Assembly (NCBI RefSeq): GCF_029846275.1
Contig: NZ_JARVWS010000003.1
Coordinates: forward strand, 558,001 to 622,000
Length of the DNA stretch: 64,000 nucleotides
Source of the DNA: Nocardioides sp. CER19
Lineage (GTDB): Bacteria > Actinomycetota > Actinomycetes > Propionibacteriales > Nocardioidaceae
Reading direction: 5' to 3'
Position numbers and translations under genes: made by a program. Of the stretch, positions 26,196-35,224 are shown one piece after another. Each line of letters starts with the position of its first letter. Position 1 is the first letter of the stretch. The notes beneath the pieces are model-generated. The model was given only the letters and a program-made list of their open reading frames with translations, did not search any database and was not told the DNA's origin.

Positions 26196-26504
26196 TCAAA
26201 CGCAGCCCAGTTTCTGCACGTCCTTTTCCGCCAAGCCAATGGCCCGCAGGCACTCCTTGCAGCTGGGCACCGTTGGCTCGGGAAACGCACGTGTCCAGAT
26301 ACGGTGCCACGTCAGGGCGGAGCGGCCGCACGCTGTCTGGGTCGTGCCCATCTGCTTCGCATGCGCGACCACACCGGCCGGCAATGCGAACGCCTTCTCG
26401 TCATCCCGGATCGGCGCGAACGGCGCCGCGACGAACCACATCGTGGTCGTCGCAGGTGTCGGCGCGGCACCGAACTGATACAGCTTGGCCTTCGATTTCG
26501 CCAT
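26196..26504 (-). CDS. Small hypothetical protein with Cys-rich C-terminal segment
   Basis: 102 residues from ATG 26504 (MAKSKAKLYQFG); a GTG at 26555 would add 17. I do not recognise the family. The C-terminal half has TACGRSALTWHRIWTRAF followed by SCKECL, so Cys, His and a CxxC could form a zinc site. Amino-acid use looks like a real protein rather than a shadow frame. A tandem element like the ones before mftD and pdxS lies at 26640-26676, 136 bases upstream of this start (85 from GTG 26555). Confidence 0.55.
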   Translation of the reverse strand: MAKSKAKLYQFGAAPTPATTTMWFVAAPFAPIRDDEKAFALPAGVVAHAKQMGTTQTACGRSALTWHRIWTRAFPEPTVPSCKECLRAIGLAEKDVQKLGCV

Positions 26505-26639
26505 GTGGGTCACCAAGTCCCTTTCGGTGAGTCGATCCGAGATCGGAACGCGCACGCGTTGCGCTAGCTCGACGGCTGTCCCGTCCCAGCCCGCCGGACC
26601 GTTTCAACTCAAGCGTGCTGAAGGGCGTCACGTTTGCCA

Positions 26640-26676
26640 TTGACGTTGAGTGCCAGCCCACAGCATGGGGCCGCCA
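26640..26676 (-). promoter_or_regulatory. Candidate AraC-type tandem element (hypothetical gene)
   Basis: TTGACGTTGAGTGCCA at 26640-26655 matches the shared element in its first half. The second half, 21 bp on, has CCGCC instead of GYGCC, so this is one of the weaker copies. It points towards the small gene at 26504. Confidence 0.4.
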
Positions 26677-26793
26677 TCGGCCGTTATGGCCAGCGTGAAC
26701 CGCGCGTGTGACAGCCGCAGACACAGGTCCCGCGATGAGCTGGTCGACTGTGGCCGTCCGCCGCCGTGCCGCGTCCGGCGTCTGCGCGACCGC

Positions 26794-27609
26794 TCACTCG
26801 TCGAGCATTGGTCCCCGGGCCTGCCTGGTCGGTCGCCATCCCGGCTCGGGAACGCTCGCCCGCAAGGCTTGGGTGTACGGATGCTGCGGCGAGTCGAGGA
26901 TCTGCGCGGTCGTGCCCTGTTCGACGATCTGGCCACGCCTCATCACCAGTGCATGCTCAGTGAGCTGACGGACGACGGCGAGATCGTGGCTGATGAGCAG
27001 GTACGGCAAACCGGTCTCCTCACGAATGTCGGCCAGAACGTTCAACACCTGCGCTTGGATCGATACGTCCAATGCCGAGACAGACTCGTCGAGGATCAAC
27101 AAGCGCGGCCGCGCCGCGAGCGCACGAGCGATGGCCACCCGTTGACGTTGCCCGCCTGATAGCGCGACTGGACGCACACTCAGCTGGCGGTCGTCAAGTC
27201 CCACCATCTCAGCCAGCTCGCCGATCCGCGCGCGTCGGACATCATGCGTATCCGGCTGGTGAAGACGGAGGACCTCGTCGAGGCAGGCCCGCGCGGTCTG
27301 GCGCGGATCCAGGCTCGAGTACGGGTCCTGGAAGACGATCTGAACCTCGCCACCGCGTCGACGCCGTTCCCGTGTGGAGCGAGCCGGGACGGAACGGTCG
27401 CGGCCGCAGCAGATGATTGTCCCGCGGGTCGGGCGCTCCAAGCCGGCTATCATCCGGGCGACCGTCGTCTTGCCTGATCCGGACTCGCCAACAATCGCCA
27501 GCGATCCGCCGGCCATCAGCTCGAAGTCGACGTCATCGACCGCGACCTGGTCCCCGAACTCTTTGCGCAGCCCACTGACGGTCAACATCGGGCTGCTGCT
27601 GTCAGCCAC
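26794..27609 (-). CDS. Dipeptide/oligopeptide ABC transporter ATPase (DppF/OppF type)
   Basis: 271 residues from GTG 27609, preceded by GGGAG at five bases and overlapping the dppD-type stop by eight; the much longer open frame is a shadow of the upstream gene. Walker A GESGSGKTT, Q loop IVFQDPYSSLDPRQT, signature LSGGQRQRVAIARAL, Walker B LLILDESVSALD and His in LISHDLAVV. Walker B has DES instead of DEP, which occurs in this family. The C-terminal oligopeptide-transporter tail is short. It is the last gene of the five-gene importer operon. Confidence 0.9.
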   Translation of the reverse strand: MADSSSPMLTVSGLRKEFGDQVAVDDVDFELMAGGSLAIVGESGSGKTTVARMIAGLERPTRGTIICCGRDRSVPARSTRERRRRGGEVQIVFQDPYSSLDPRQTARACLDEVLRLHQPDTHDVRRARIGELAEMVGLDDRQLSVRPVALSGGQRQRVAIARALAARPRLLILDESVSALDVSIQAQVLNVLADIREETGLPYLLISHDLAVVRQLTEHALVMRRGQIVEQGTTAQILDSPQHPYTQALRASVPEPGWRPTRQARGPMLDE

Positions 27610-28579
27610 GTTTGCTCCCGAGCAGTCCGCGCAGCTCGGTGGCCCGGACGCAGCGCGCCTCTCCCTCGTCGAGCGCGACCAGCAGCTGAGGTTCCGAGCA
27701 CGCCGGCTTCTCGTGGGCGCATCGCGGCGCGAACGCACAACCCTCGGGCGCCTCCAGGGCAGACAGAGGTCTGCCGGGAATCGCGGCCAGCCGACCGGCC
27801 GTGTGGGCGACGCTTGGCCGAGCGGACGCGAGTCCGGCGGTGTACGGATGCAGCGGGTCGTCGTGGAGCAATGCGGCCGCACGGGTCTCAACGATCTGTC
27901 CGGCGTACATGACTGAGATCCGGTCACAGACCGCCATCGCGAGGTCGAGGTCGTGGCTTATGAAGAGCAGGGCGACGCCACGCTCCCGCCGGAGCTCATC
28001 GAGGATGGCCATGACTTCTGACTGCGTCGTCACGTCGAGCGCCGTCGTTGGTTCGTCGGCGAGGATCAGCACCGGCTCGACCATCAACGCAGCCGCGATC
28101 ATCACGCGCTGCAGCATTCCTCCGGACAACTGGTGCGGGTAGCGCGTCATGCACCGCCGCGGATCCTCGATCCCCACGTCCTCGAGCAGTTCCAGGGCAC
28201 GCCGGTCCGCCATGCGCCGCACGTGCCCCTGAGATCTCGCCTGTTCCGTGATGAAGTCCTCGATGCGCCGCACCGGATTGATGTGGGCTCGTGGGTCTTG
28301 AAAGACGATCCCGATCCGCTGGCGGCTGGCCCGCACGACTGCTCTTTCAGCCGCGAGGATGTCGCTACCCTCGAAGCGGACTCGCCCCGTGGTTGTCGCG
28401 CCGCGGGGCAGGAGGTTCATCACCGCCCGCGTCGTCATCGACTTGCCACATCCGGACTCGCCCACGAGGCCGACGGCCTCCCCCGCCGAAACCCTCAACG
28501 AGACGCCGCGGAGCACCGGAGCCATAGTGTCGCCCGTCCTCAAGTCCACATGTAGGTCGTCGACCTCGAGCAGATTCAT
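27602..28579 (-). CDS. Dipeptide/oligopeptide ABC transporter ATPase (DppD/OppD type)
   Basis: 325 residues. Walker A GESGCGKSM, Q loop VFQDPRAHINPVRRI, signature LSGGMLQRVMIAAAL, Walker B LILADEPTTALD and LFISHDLDLAM. The C-terminal oligo_HPY domain contains EGCAFAPRCAHEKPACSEP, the Cys-rich motif of this subfamily that can hold a metal cluster. The start overlaps the permease stop by four bases. It works with the DppF-type ATPase as a heterodimer. Confidence 0.92.
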   Translation of the reverse strand: MNLLEVDDLHVDLRTGDTMAPVLRGVSLRVSAGEAVGLVGESGCGKSMTTRAVMNLLPRGATTTGRVRFEGSDILAAERAVVRASRQRIGIVFQDPRAHINPVRRIEDFITEQARSQGHVRRMADRRALELLEDVGIEDPRRCMTRYPHQLSGGMLQRVMIAAALMVEPVLILADEPTTALDVTTQSEVMAILDELRRERGVALLFISHDLDLAMAVCDRISVMYAGQIVETRAAALLHDDPLHPYTAGLASARPSVAHTAGRLAAIPGRPLSALEAPEGCAFAPRCAHEKPACSEPQLLVALDEGEARCVRATELRGLLGSKRG

Positions 28580-29448
28580 CGGTTGCCCTCCGACGCCCGG
28601 GTCGCGAGGCGCTCGCCGGCGACGTTGAAGGCAACGACAACCAGGACGATCGCGATTCCGGCCGCCAAGGACTCACCCGGGTAGCCCTGGAGTACTCCGA
28701 CCTCACCTTCGGACACCATCACGCCCCAATCGGCCGCAGGCGGCTGGACACCCAGCCCGAGAAAGGAGATCGCCGCAAGGTCGAGCATCGCCCAGCCGAA
28801 CAGGATCGTTGCTTCAGCGACGATGACCCGAAACATGTTCGGCAGGATGTGCCGCAGGCAGATGGCAAGCGCAGGCTGCCCTTGCACCTCAAGCGCCGCC
28901 ACGTAGTCGCGCGACCGTTCGCGCAGGGCCGAAGCGCGGAGTACCCGCGCGACGTAAGGCACGTAGGCGATTACCAGTGCCATGGCTGCCGCCGTAAGGC
29001 CAGGCCCGAAGACGGCGGTCGCTAGTACCGCCAAAAGGAGCCCTGGAAAGGCGAAGATCACGTCGAGAACCGCACCTGCGGTCATATCGAGCCACCCGCC
29101 CACCCAGGCGGCAGCGACGGCGACGAGCGAGCCAAGACTGACGGCGATGAGTACGACAATCAACGGGCCGACCATTGACGTGCGCGCTCCCGCGAGCACC
29201 CGGGACAAGAGGTCCCGACCCTCGGCGTCGAACCCCAGCGGATGGAATCCGGCCAGCGTCGTGCCGACGTTGGCGTTGGCAAGATCCACGGCGTCGGGGT
29301 CATGCGGCGCGAGGGCGGGTCCGGCGATCGCCAGAATAGCGGCGATTCCGATCACGATTGCGCAGAGCACTTCCGAGATGGTGAGCCGTCGCTTGACCCG
29401 CCGGCGCGGAGTTTCCTTGAGGCTGACGCTCGCGGACGAAACGGTCAT
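28576..29448 (-). CDS. ABC transporter permease (DppC type)
   Basis: 290 residues. N-terminal OppC_N helix, then five more membrane segments with the binding-protein-dependent transport loop (VQGQPALAICLRHILPNMFRVIVAEATILFGWAMLDLAAISFLGLG). LGLGVQPPAADWGVMVSEGE is highly characteristic of DppC. Four-base overlaps on both sides show coupling with dppB and dppD genes. Confidence 0.92.
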   Translation of the reverse strand: MTVSSASVSLKETPRRRVKRRLTISEVLCAIVIGIAAILAIAGPALAPHDPDAVDLANANVGTTLAGFHPLGFDAEGRDLLSRVLAGARTSMVGPLIVVLIAVSLGSLVAVAAAWVGGWLDMTAGAVLDVIFAFPGLLLAVLATAVFGPGLTAAAMALVIAYVPYVARVLRASALRERSRDYVAALEVQGQPALAICLRHILPNMFRVIVAEATILFGWAMLDLAAISFLGLGVQPPAADWGVMVSEGEVGVLQGYPGESLAAGIAIVLVVVAFNVAGERLATRASEGNR

Positions 29449-30392
29449 GATGTGTGGCTCCCGAGTTTCACTCGCGGGTCCAGTGCCGCGTACAGAATGT
29501 CGACGACAGTGCTCGTCAGGACGAAGGCGACAACCAGGAGCAGCGAGATGGCCTGTACCACGGCGAAGTCCTTCGAGGACGCTGCCTCGACCAGGTAGGC
29601 CCCGAGCCCGTCGATGTTGAAGGCCTGCTCGACAACCGCCACCGCGGCGACGAGCGACGCGATGGTGACGCCCGTGACGGTCGTGATCGGTATCGCCGCA
29701 TTTCTCAGCACGTGCCGGCGCACAATGAGTCGGCGCGGCAGGCCGCGCGCTTGGGCAGTCTGCACATGTTCGCGGTCTGCTTCCTCAAGAACCGATGCCC
29801 TCGTGACTCGAGCCACGAGCGCGAGAGACGAGGTCGCTAGTGCGATGGCCGGCAGGGTCAGATGCCGGATCTGGTCCAAGAGCCCGTCTCCGGCGCCCAG
29901 GGTCGGGAACCAGCCCAACCTGACCGAGAACACCGAGATCAGCACCGTGGCGGCGACGAATGACGGCGTGGCAGCCAGGACGGTCGTGGAGATCAGCATC
30001 CCGCTGTCGACGATCCCTGGACGGAGCGCACCCAGCAGCCCGATAGCGACGCCGAACACGACGACCAGGACAGCCGCGTAGAAGACAAGTTCTGCGGTCG
30101 TGAGGGCTCGGGGAGCGATGAGGTCGGTCACCGGCACACGCTGTACGAAGGAGGTCCCAAAGTCGCCATGCATGGCTCCGTTCAGCCAGTGCCAGTATCC
30201 GACGAGCACAGGGTCGTCGAGGTGGTACTTCTGCTCGAGGACGCGGATCGTCTCTTCGGGAAGCGGTCGGCCACCGGTCAACGCAGACAGGGGCGTTCCG
30301 GGCGCGAGATACAGGGCGGCGTAGATGACGATGCTGGAGGCCAGGAGCGTGAGAACGAGCATCCCGAGCCGCCGAAGCAGGAAGCCCGACAC
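29445..30392 (-). CDS. ABC transporter permease (DppB type)
   Basis: 315 residues, six membrane segments. Starts FLLRRLGMLVLTLLASSIVIYAALYLAPGTP as DppB proteins do; HLDDPVLVGYWHWLNGAMHGDFGTSF is the periplasmic loop and RHVLRNAAIPITTVTGVTIASLVAAVAVVEQAFNIDGLGAYLVEA the conserved C-terminal block. GTG 30392 directly abuts the stop of the binding-protein gene. Confidence 0.92.
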   Translation of the reverse strand: MSGFLLRRLGMLVLTLLASSIVIYAALYLAPGTPLSALTGGRPLPEETIRVLEQKYHLDDPVLVGYWHWLNGAMHGDFGTSFVQRVPVTDLIAPRALTTAELVFYAAVLVVVFGVAIGLLGALRPGIVDSGMLISTTVLAATPSFVAATVLISVFSVRLGWFPTLGAGDGLLDQIRHLTLPAIALATSSLALVARVTRASVLEEADREHVQTAQARGLPRRLIVRRHVLRNAAIPITTVTGVTIASLVAAVAVVEQAFNIDGLGAYLVEAASSKDFAVVQAISLLLVVAFVLTSTVVDILYAALDPRVKLGSHTS

Positions 30393-32057
30393 TTAACCTG
30401 CCGCCCCGAGCATCGCCATGACCGGGGCGGACATGTAGTTGAACGTTGACGGAGGGCCCGTCACCCGCTTGTTCATCACCAGTACCACGTAAGGAGCGCT
30501 GACGGGGATCCATGGCAAGTCATCCATTATCAGCTTCTCGGCTTCGACGTCGAGCTTGGCTCGTTGCTCGGGGTCTGCCTCCGACCGTGCTTCGCCGAAG
30601 AGTTTGGTGATCTGCGGGTTGTTGTACCCGGAGAAGTTTTGACTACCGTTCGGCAGTGCATAGGTGGACTCGAGCGACGCGGGGTCGGCGTAGCTCCCGT
30701 AGGTGGTCACCATCAACGCATCCAGGTTCGCGCGGGCCTTTTCGTCGACGAAGAAGTTGAAGTAGTTGTTCGCCGATACGTTGGCGAGGGTCACTTTGAG
30801 TCCGATGCTCTCGGCCGCTGCCCGCCAGGCATCTGCCTCCAGTGCGACACCGGCGATTGCGGTCGAGGTGCCAATGACGATCGTCTTCCCGTCCGCGCCC
30901 GCCTCCTTGACGAGCTGCCGTGCCTTCGTCAGGTCGACCTTGAGTTCGGGCATCGAATCCCACGCCTGCTGGAATACCCCGTGGGCGAAGCCCCAGGTGC
31001 CCGGGTTGGTGGGCATGCGGGGAACCTGTGCCGCCCCATGGACGGCGCTCTTGATATAGGTCTTGCGGTCGAAGGCGAGTGAAAGCGCGCGGCGCACGCG
31101 CACATCTCCGAGCGGGCCGGCAAGGCTGGTGACGATGAACATGTCGCTGTCGAACGAGGCGCCGTAGTAGATGTTGAGACTCGACGCCCGTTGCAAAGCT
31201 GGAAGCGAGACCACGTCCTGCACGTAGGCGCCGTCAATCTCGCCGCTCGACAGGCCTTTGGCCATCGCGCTTGCGTCCGTGACGCCTGTGAACGTGATTT
31301 GCTTGGCCTTCGCCTGCGCTGACGTATCCCAGTAGGAGTCGTTCTTGGTGACAGTGATGTCACCGCCGGCCTTCCATGTTTGGACGCGGTAGGGGCCGGT
31401 GCACATGATGCCGCCCGCCGGCGTGCCGAACGAGTCGCCGTGAGCCTGCGCGTAGCGCTTCTCGACCACCACGCCCGCAAGTGACGACAGTTCTCCCTCT
31501 AACCAGTAATCCGGCTGCTTGAGCGTGATGGTGACCTGGTTCGGACCGGTCGCGGTGATCGAACTGACCCGGTCGAAGACCTCCGTGTAGTAGCCGCCGG
31601 CCTTCGGATCGGCCGCCCGCTGCAGGCTGAAGATGACGTCGGCGGTCGTGACGGGTGTGCCGTCCCAGAACCTCACCTCGGGGCGGAGGTCGAGGGTGAT
31701 CGTGGTCGGCGCCTGGTATTTGAGTGTGGCGAGTCCCGGCTTCAGCGATCCATCCGGCTGCTGTCGCAGGATCGCTTCACACAGGGTGGCGACGACAGTG
31801 TTCTCCGGATAGTCGAAGGCGACGATAGGGTCGAGCGAGTTGATGGGGCGGTACATCCCCCAGGTGGCCGAGTCCAGGTCACCGACGGCCTCCGGTGTCG
31901 TCACCGTCAGCTTGGTGCCGCGGGAATTGGTCGCCTGTGGCTGACCGCTGCAGGCGCTGAGCGCGATCAGCGCCACCGCGATGAATGAACAGAACAGGGC
32001 TTTGTGCGGCTGCCTGTGCGGACGGCGGTCGCTCCGAAAGCGGCTGAAGATGATCAT
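30393..32057 (-). CDS. ABC transporter substrate-binding lipoprotein, family 5 (DppA type)
   Basis: 554 residues from ATG 32057, which has GGAGG at nine bases; the frame could start six codons earlier. Lipobox ALSAC follows a hydrophobic signal, so it is a membrane-anchored binder. Family 5 marks: the RPINSLDPIVAFDYPENTVVATLCEAILRQQPDGSLKPGLA opening, LDLRPEVRFWDGTPVTTADVIFSLQRA, and KARQLVKEAG late in the chain. Ligands include peptides, amino-acid conjugates and nickel; the substrate is not predictable. A tandem element lies 84 bases before the start, linking the importer to the mycofactocin-type genes. Confidence 0.9.
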   Translation of the reverse strand: MIIFSRFRSDRRPHRQPHKALFCSFIAVALIALSACSGQPQATNSRGTKLTVTTPEAVGDLDSATWGMYRPINSLDPIVAFDYPENTVVATLCEAILRQQPDGSLKPGLATLKYQAPTTITLDLRPEVRFWDGTPVTTADVIFSLQRAADPKAGGYYTEVFDRVSSITATGPNQVTITLKQPDYWLEGELSSLAGVVVEKRYAQAHGDSFGTPAGGIMCTGPYRVQTWKAGGDITVTKNDSYWDTSAQAKAKQITFTGVTDASAMAKGLSSGEIDGAYVQDVVSLPALQRASSLNIYYGASFDSDMFIVTSLAGPLGDVRVRRALSLAFDRKTYIKSAVHGAAQVPRMPTNPGTWGFAHGVFQQAWDSMPELKVDLTKARQLVKEAGADGKTIVIGTSTAIAGVALEADAWRAAAESIGLKVTLANVSANNYFNFFVDEKARANLDALMVTTYGSYADPASLESTYALPNGSQNFSGYNNPQITKLFGEARSEADPEQRAKLDVEAEKLIMDDLPWIPVSAPYVVLVMNKRVTGPPSTFNYMSAPVMAMLGAAG

Positions 32058-32140
32058 GCGGATCCGCCTCCACACGTAGGCCGTTACCCCGAGGCAACAG
32101 CGTCCTGGGGCGCATGCTGCTCCGATGAGGGATCGCTGGA

Positions 32141-32177
32141 TTGTCTTGCCGCGCCAGTAGATGTGCTGAGAGTGCCG
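32141..32177 (-). promoter_or_regulatory. Candidate AraC-type tandem element (dppA)
   Basis: TTGTCTTGCCGCGCCA at 32141-32156 with GTGCC at 32172-32176, exactly 21 bp after the GCGCC of the first half. The fourth base is T where the consensus has A. It lies 84 bases before the dppA-type start and points towards it. Confidence 0.45.
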
Positions 32178-32579
32178 AAGAGGACGGTTCTCGGCTCCGG
32201 CCCCTCAAGCGCGGACTTAGCCTGTCCGGCCCAGCTCAGCGAGGTGCACCATCGGGTCGGGAGCCCATCTCGGGACGATCGCAGATGTGCCTTCGCACCA
32301 GCGACCGCTGCATTGGGGACGCGGTGCCCTCCCGCGGCAGTTTCGGTGTTGCGCCGCCGTGCCGGGCACGGACGTGCCCATCGCTTGAGCCCGGTGTCGT
32401 CTCGAGACCGCCTGAAACTGACGGCGTCGCGACCCGCCTCAAGCGAACGCCTGATGATCACAATTATCGGGGCCGGGCTAAAGCGCGGTACCTCACGCGC
32501 AGCAGCGCGCGCCCCCACCTTCACCTCACTCGGTCGATGACCGAACCAAGATCTACCCACGCGGCTGTGGGAGACAGTC
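32178..32579. other. Intergenic stretch without a recognisable gene
   Basis: Roughly 400 bases between the importer operon and an acyl-CoA dehydrogenase gene on the same strand. Open frames here read Arg/Ser-rich nonsense on both strands. I see no confident terminator; a weak imperfect hairpin lies near 32565-32585 at the dehydrogenase stop. Confidence 0.45.
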
Positions 32580-33725
32580 TCACAGTCCGAGGTCGCGGCC
32601 GATGAGCTCCTTCATGATCTCGTTCGAACCGGCCCAGATTCTCGTCACACGAGCGTCGCGCCAGGCGCGCGCGACGCGGTACTCGTTCATGTATCCGTAG
32701 CCGCCGTGCAGCTGGACGCAATGGTCGAGCACCTCGCCCTGGACTTGCGACGTCCACCACTTCGCCTTTGCTGCCTCAATAGGCGTGAGGTCGCCCCGTG
32801 TGTGGGCGAGCACGCACTTGTCGACGTACGCCTCGGCCACCTCGATCTGGGTGAACATCTCAGCCAGAAGAAACTTGTTGTGTTGAAACTGTCCGATCGA
32901 CTGACCGAAGGCCTTCCGGTCCTTGGCGTACTGGAGTGTCTCGATGAGGATCTGCTTGGCATGGGCGATGTTTGCCAGGGCGCAGCCCAAACGCTCCTGA
33001 GGAAGGTTCTGCATCATGTGGATGAAGCCATTGTCGAGCTCGCCGATAATCTCGTTGTCGGTCACCCGCAGGTTCTCGAAGAACAGCTCCGCAGTGTCGG
33101 ACTCGTCCTGACCGACCTTGTCAAGCTTGCGGCCGCGCGAGAATCCGGGGTTGGTCGCTTCGACCGCAAAGAGGGTGATTCCGCGAGCCTTCTTTTCGGG
33201 GGCCGTTCGAGCGGCGACCAGCACAAGGTCAGCGGAGTAGCCGTTCGTGATGAACGTTTTGGATCCGTTGATGACCCACTCGTCGCCGTCGCGGACCGCG
33301 GTCGTCTTGAGCGCCGCCAGGTCGGAGCCGCCGGAGGGCTCCGTCATGCCGATCGCGCACCAGATCTCACCAGAGGCGATGCCCGGGAGCCACCGTCGCT
33401 TCTGCTCCTCAGTGCCGAGCGACACGATGTAGGGGGCGACGATGTCGGCATGGATTCCCCAGCATGACCCGGCCGCCGCCATGACTTTCGAGAGCTCCTC
33501 GCCAAGGACCGCGTTGAAACGGTAGTCGCCTGCCTCGGCTCCGCCGAACTCCTCAGGGATCTCCAGACCGAGGAACCCTTGCTCGCCCGCTTCGAGCCAG
33601 ACGTCGCGCGGGATGGCGTGGGCGTCGGCGTACTTCTCGAGGTTCGGAACGACCGACCGCTCCAGCCATGTGCGAACCGACTCGCGGAACGCCTCATGGT
33701 CCTCGTCGTAGACGTCACGGTTCAC
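32580..33725 (-). CDS. Acyl-CoA dehydrogenase
   Basis: 381 residues from GTG 33725. FAD-dependent dehydrogenase fold: IPEEFGGAEAGDYRF, IGMTEPSGGSDLAALKTTA, WVINGSKTFITNGYSADLVLVAARTA, KAFGQSIGQFQHNKFLLAEM, and LHGGYGYMNEYRVARAWRDARVTRIWAGSNEIMKELIGRDLGL at the end. The Glu of the MCAD-type YEG motif is Ala here, so the catalytic base is probably the helix-G Glu, as in the long-chain/isovaleryl branch. It oxidises an acyl-CoA to the 2-enoyl-CoA. The start lies four bases after the thioesterase stop, so the two are coupled. Confidence 0.9.
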   Translation of the reverse strand: MNRDVYDEDHEAFRESVRTWLERSVVPNLEKYADAHAIPRDVWLEAGEQGFLGLEIPEEFGGAEAGDYRFNAVLGEELSKVMAAAGSCWGIHADIVAPYIVSLGTEEQKRRWLPGIASGEIWCAIGMTEPSGGSDLAALKTTAVRDGDEWVINGSKTFITNGYSADLVLVAARTAPEKKARGITLFAVEATNPGFSRGRKLDKVGQDESDTAELFFENLRVTDNEIIGELDNGFIHMMQNLPQERLGCALANIAHAKQILIETLQYAKDRKAFGQSIGQFQHNKFLLAEMFTQIEVAEAYVDKCVLAHTRGDLTPIEAAKAKWWTSQVQGEVLDHCVQLHGGYGYMNEYRVARAWRDARVTRIWAGSNEIMKELIGRDLGL

Positions 33726-33729
33726 GTGT

Positions 33730-34221
33730 TCAGTTCTCCTTGAGTGAGTGGACGGCCGACGCGGAAACCGCGTTGGCCTCGGGTCCGGGATCGATGACTG
33801 AGAGGGTCGCGACGGCCGCAGCGACCTTCGGCGGAACTGCCGTCGGACGGCGGGTGAGGGGGTCGACGTAGACGTGGACGAATCGACCTATGACGTGGGG
33901 CCATTCGCCGTGGTGCGGGAACACGGCCAACTGATAGCTGACGCTGGAGCGGCCGAGTCGAAGCAGTGCTATCCCGACGTCGAGAGGCTGAGGAAACGCG
34001 GCTGAACGCAGGTAACGGCAATTGGTCTCGGCGACAACACCGAGTGCGCCGAGATGGGTGACGTCGCCGCACCTTTTCGTCAGCCAAGCGTTGACCGCCG
34101 AGTCGAAGTATTCGTAGTAGACCGCGTTGTTGACGTGCCCGTACTGGTCATTGTCGTTCCAGCGCGTCGACAGCTCGTGGAAGACGCTGAACGCACCACG
34201 GTTCAAGAGCTCGGCGGTCAT
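33730..34221 (-). CDS. Acyl-CoA thioesterase (4-hydroxybenzoyl-CoA thioesterase family)
   Basis: 163 residues from ATG 34221, with GAGGA four bases upstream; the longer frame lacks a better site. Hot-dog fold with the HBT-type active-site block TRWNDNDQYGHVNNAVYYEYFDSAVNAWL, where the Asp in DNDQYGHVNN is the expected catalytic residue. It hydrolyses an acyl-CoA, chain length unknown. Cotranscribed with the following acyl-CoA dehydrogenase. Its start region joins the 3' end of a broken alcohol dehydrogenase gene. Confidence 0.85.
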   Translation of the reverse strand: MTAELLNRGAFSVFHELSTRWNDNDQYGHVNNAVYYEYFDSAVNAWLTKRCGDVTHLGALGVVAETNCRYLRSAAFPQPLDVGIALLRLGRSSVSYQLAVFPHHGEWPHVIGRFVHVYVDPLTRRPTAVPPKVAAAVATLSVIDPGPEANAVSASAVHSLKEN

Positions 34222-34429
34222 CTCATCCTCGCAATCCCCCGCAGGTGGACCCATCCGCACGTCGTGCGGGTGCACGACCTGCCGTATGGCACGTCGCGAC
34301 GCGATATCGTCCGACCCGACGTTGCTGTTCTTGAGCGGCGACGCACTCGACACGAGCCGATCGACCGGCAGCCTGTCCGCCCTTCCTTAGCGACACCCTC
34401 GCCGGGGTGTCAGGTGCTCTCTGTGCGGT

Positions 34430-35119
34430 CTCCATGTTTGGCCCCAGGACGCGGCGGTTCTCCGCAACGATGCTGAGTGGAGGCAGAGCCACGACGGCCG
34501 ATGGCTGCGGAAGCCTGACCGACACGGTTTCACCTCTGCGGACCGTCGCGGCGTGGGCGGCTTCGAACACCTTCGGCGACCCGACGGCTTCGAAGGCTCG
34601 GTCGAACCTGTCCGCCGCAATGCGTGAAATGGCGTGGTCGAGCCGGTCTGGGCTGCGGGTGTGGGTCGCGCCGGCCTCCAGCGCGAGGTCGCCTCTGGCA
34701 GCGATCGGGTCGACCGCGAGGACCGCGTTCGCGCCTGCGGAGCCGGTCGACATCACGGCTGCCGAACCGACGCCCCCGAGTCCGAGCACGACAGCAGACT
34801 TGCCAGACCGCACCTGCGCCGTGTGATTGGCGGCGCCGTAGCCGGTCAACGTTGCGCGCCCGAAGGCTGTGCGGCACGCGGTCGCCCACTGCTTCCACGT
34901 TCCCGCGGCTTCGTGACCGAGCAGCATCGGGAGAGGCCGAACGCGGTTCCCGTCGACCGGGGGGACGTAGGTGCGGCAGGCCGCCGCCTCCGCCATGCGG
35001 ACCAACAACTTATTCGTCGGGGGCGGATCGAGTTCCGGTGTTCGGACATCCAGCGGCCGCGGCCGGCGGTCCGGGAGCGTTGCCCCAGCACCATGCAGGA
35101 CCGAACCCTGGGTTTTCAC
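34430..35119 (-). pseudogene. Broken zinc-type alcohol dehydrogenase (MDR family)
   Basis: Recognisable pieces: KTQGSVLHGAG at the N terminus, VRMAEAAACRTYV-PPVDGNR-RPLPMLLGHEAAGT, then directly AFGRATLTGYGAANHTAQVRSGKSAVVLGLGGVGSAAV and the Rossmann part to about GPNME. The region between GHEAAG and the coenzyme domain, which should hold the structural-zinc cysteines, is missing (roughly 80-90 residues), and the catalytic CHSD motif reads CRTY. Homology stops near 34430 and the frame continues into nonsense. The open frame has stayed long by chance of high GC; I do not expect activity. Confidence 0.75.
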
Positions 35120-35224
35120 GGTGGACCTTTCGACTGACGACTGGTTACCGACAGACTGGATGACGTGTCGCGGACGCCCTGTGTGGTTGGGTGACGGGAA
35201 GGTGTGCCATAGGCGTCCGCACGA

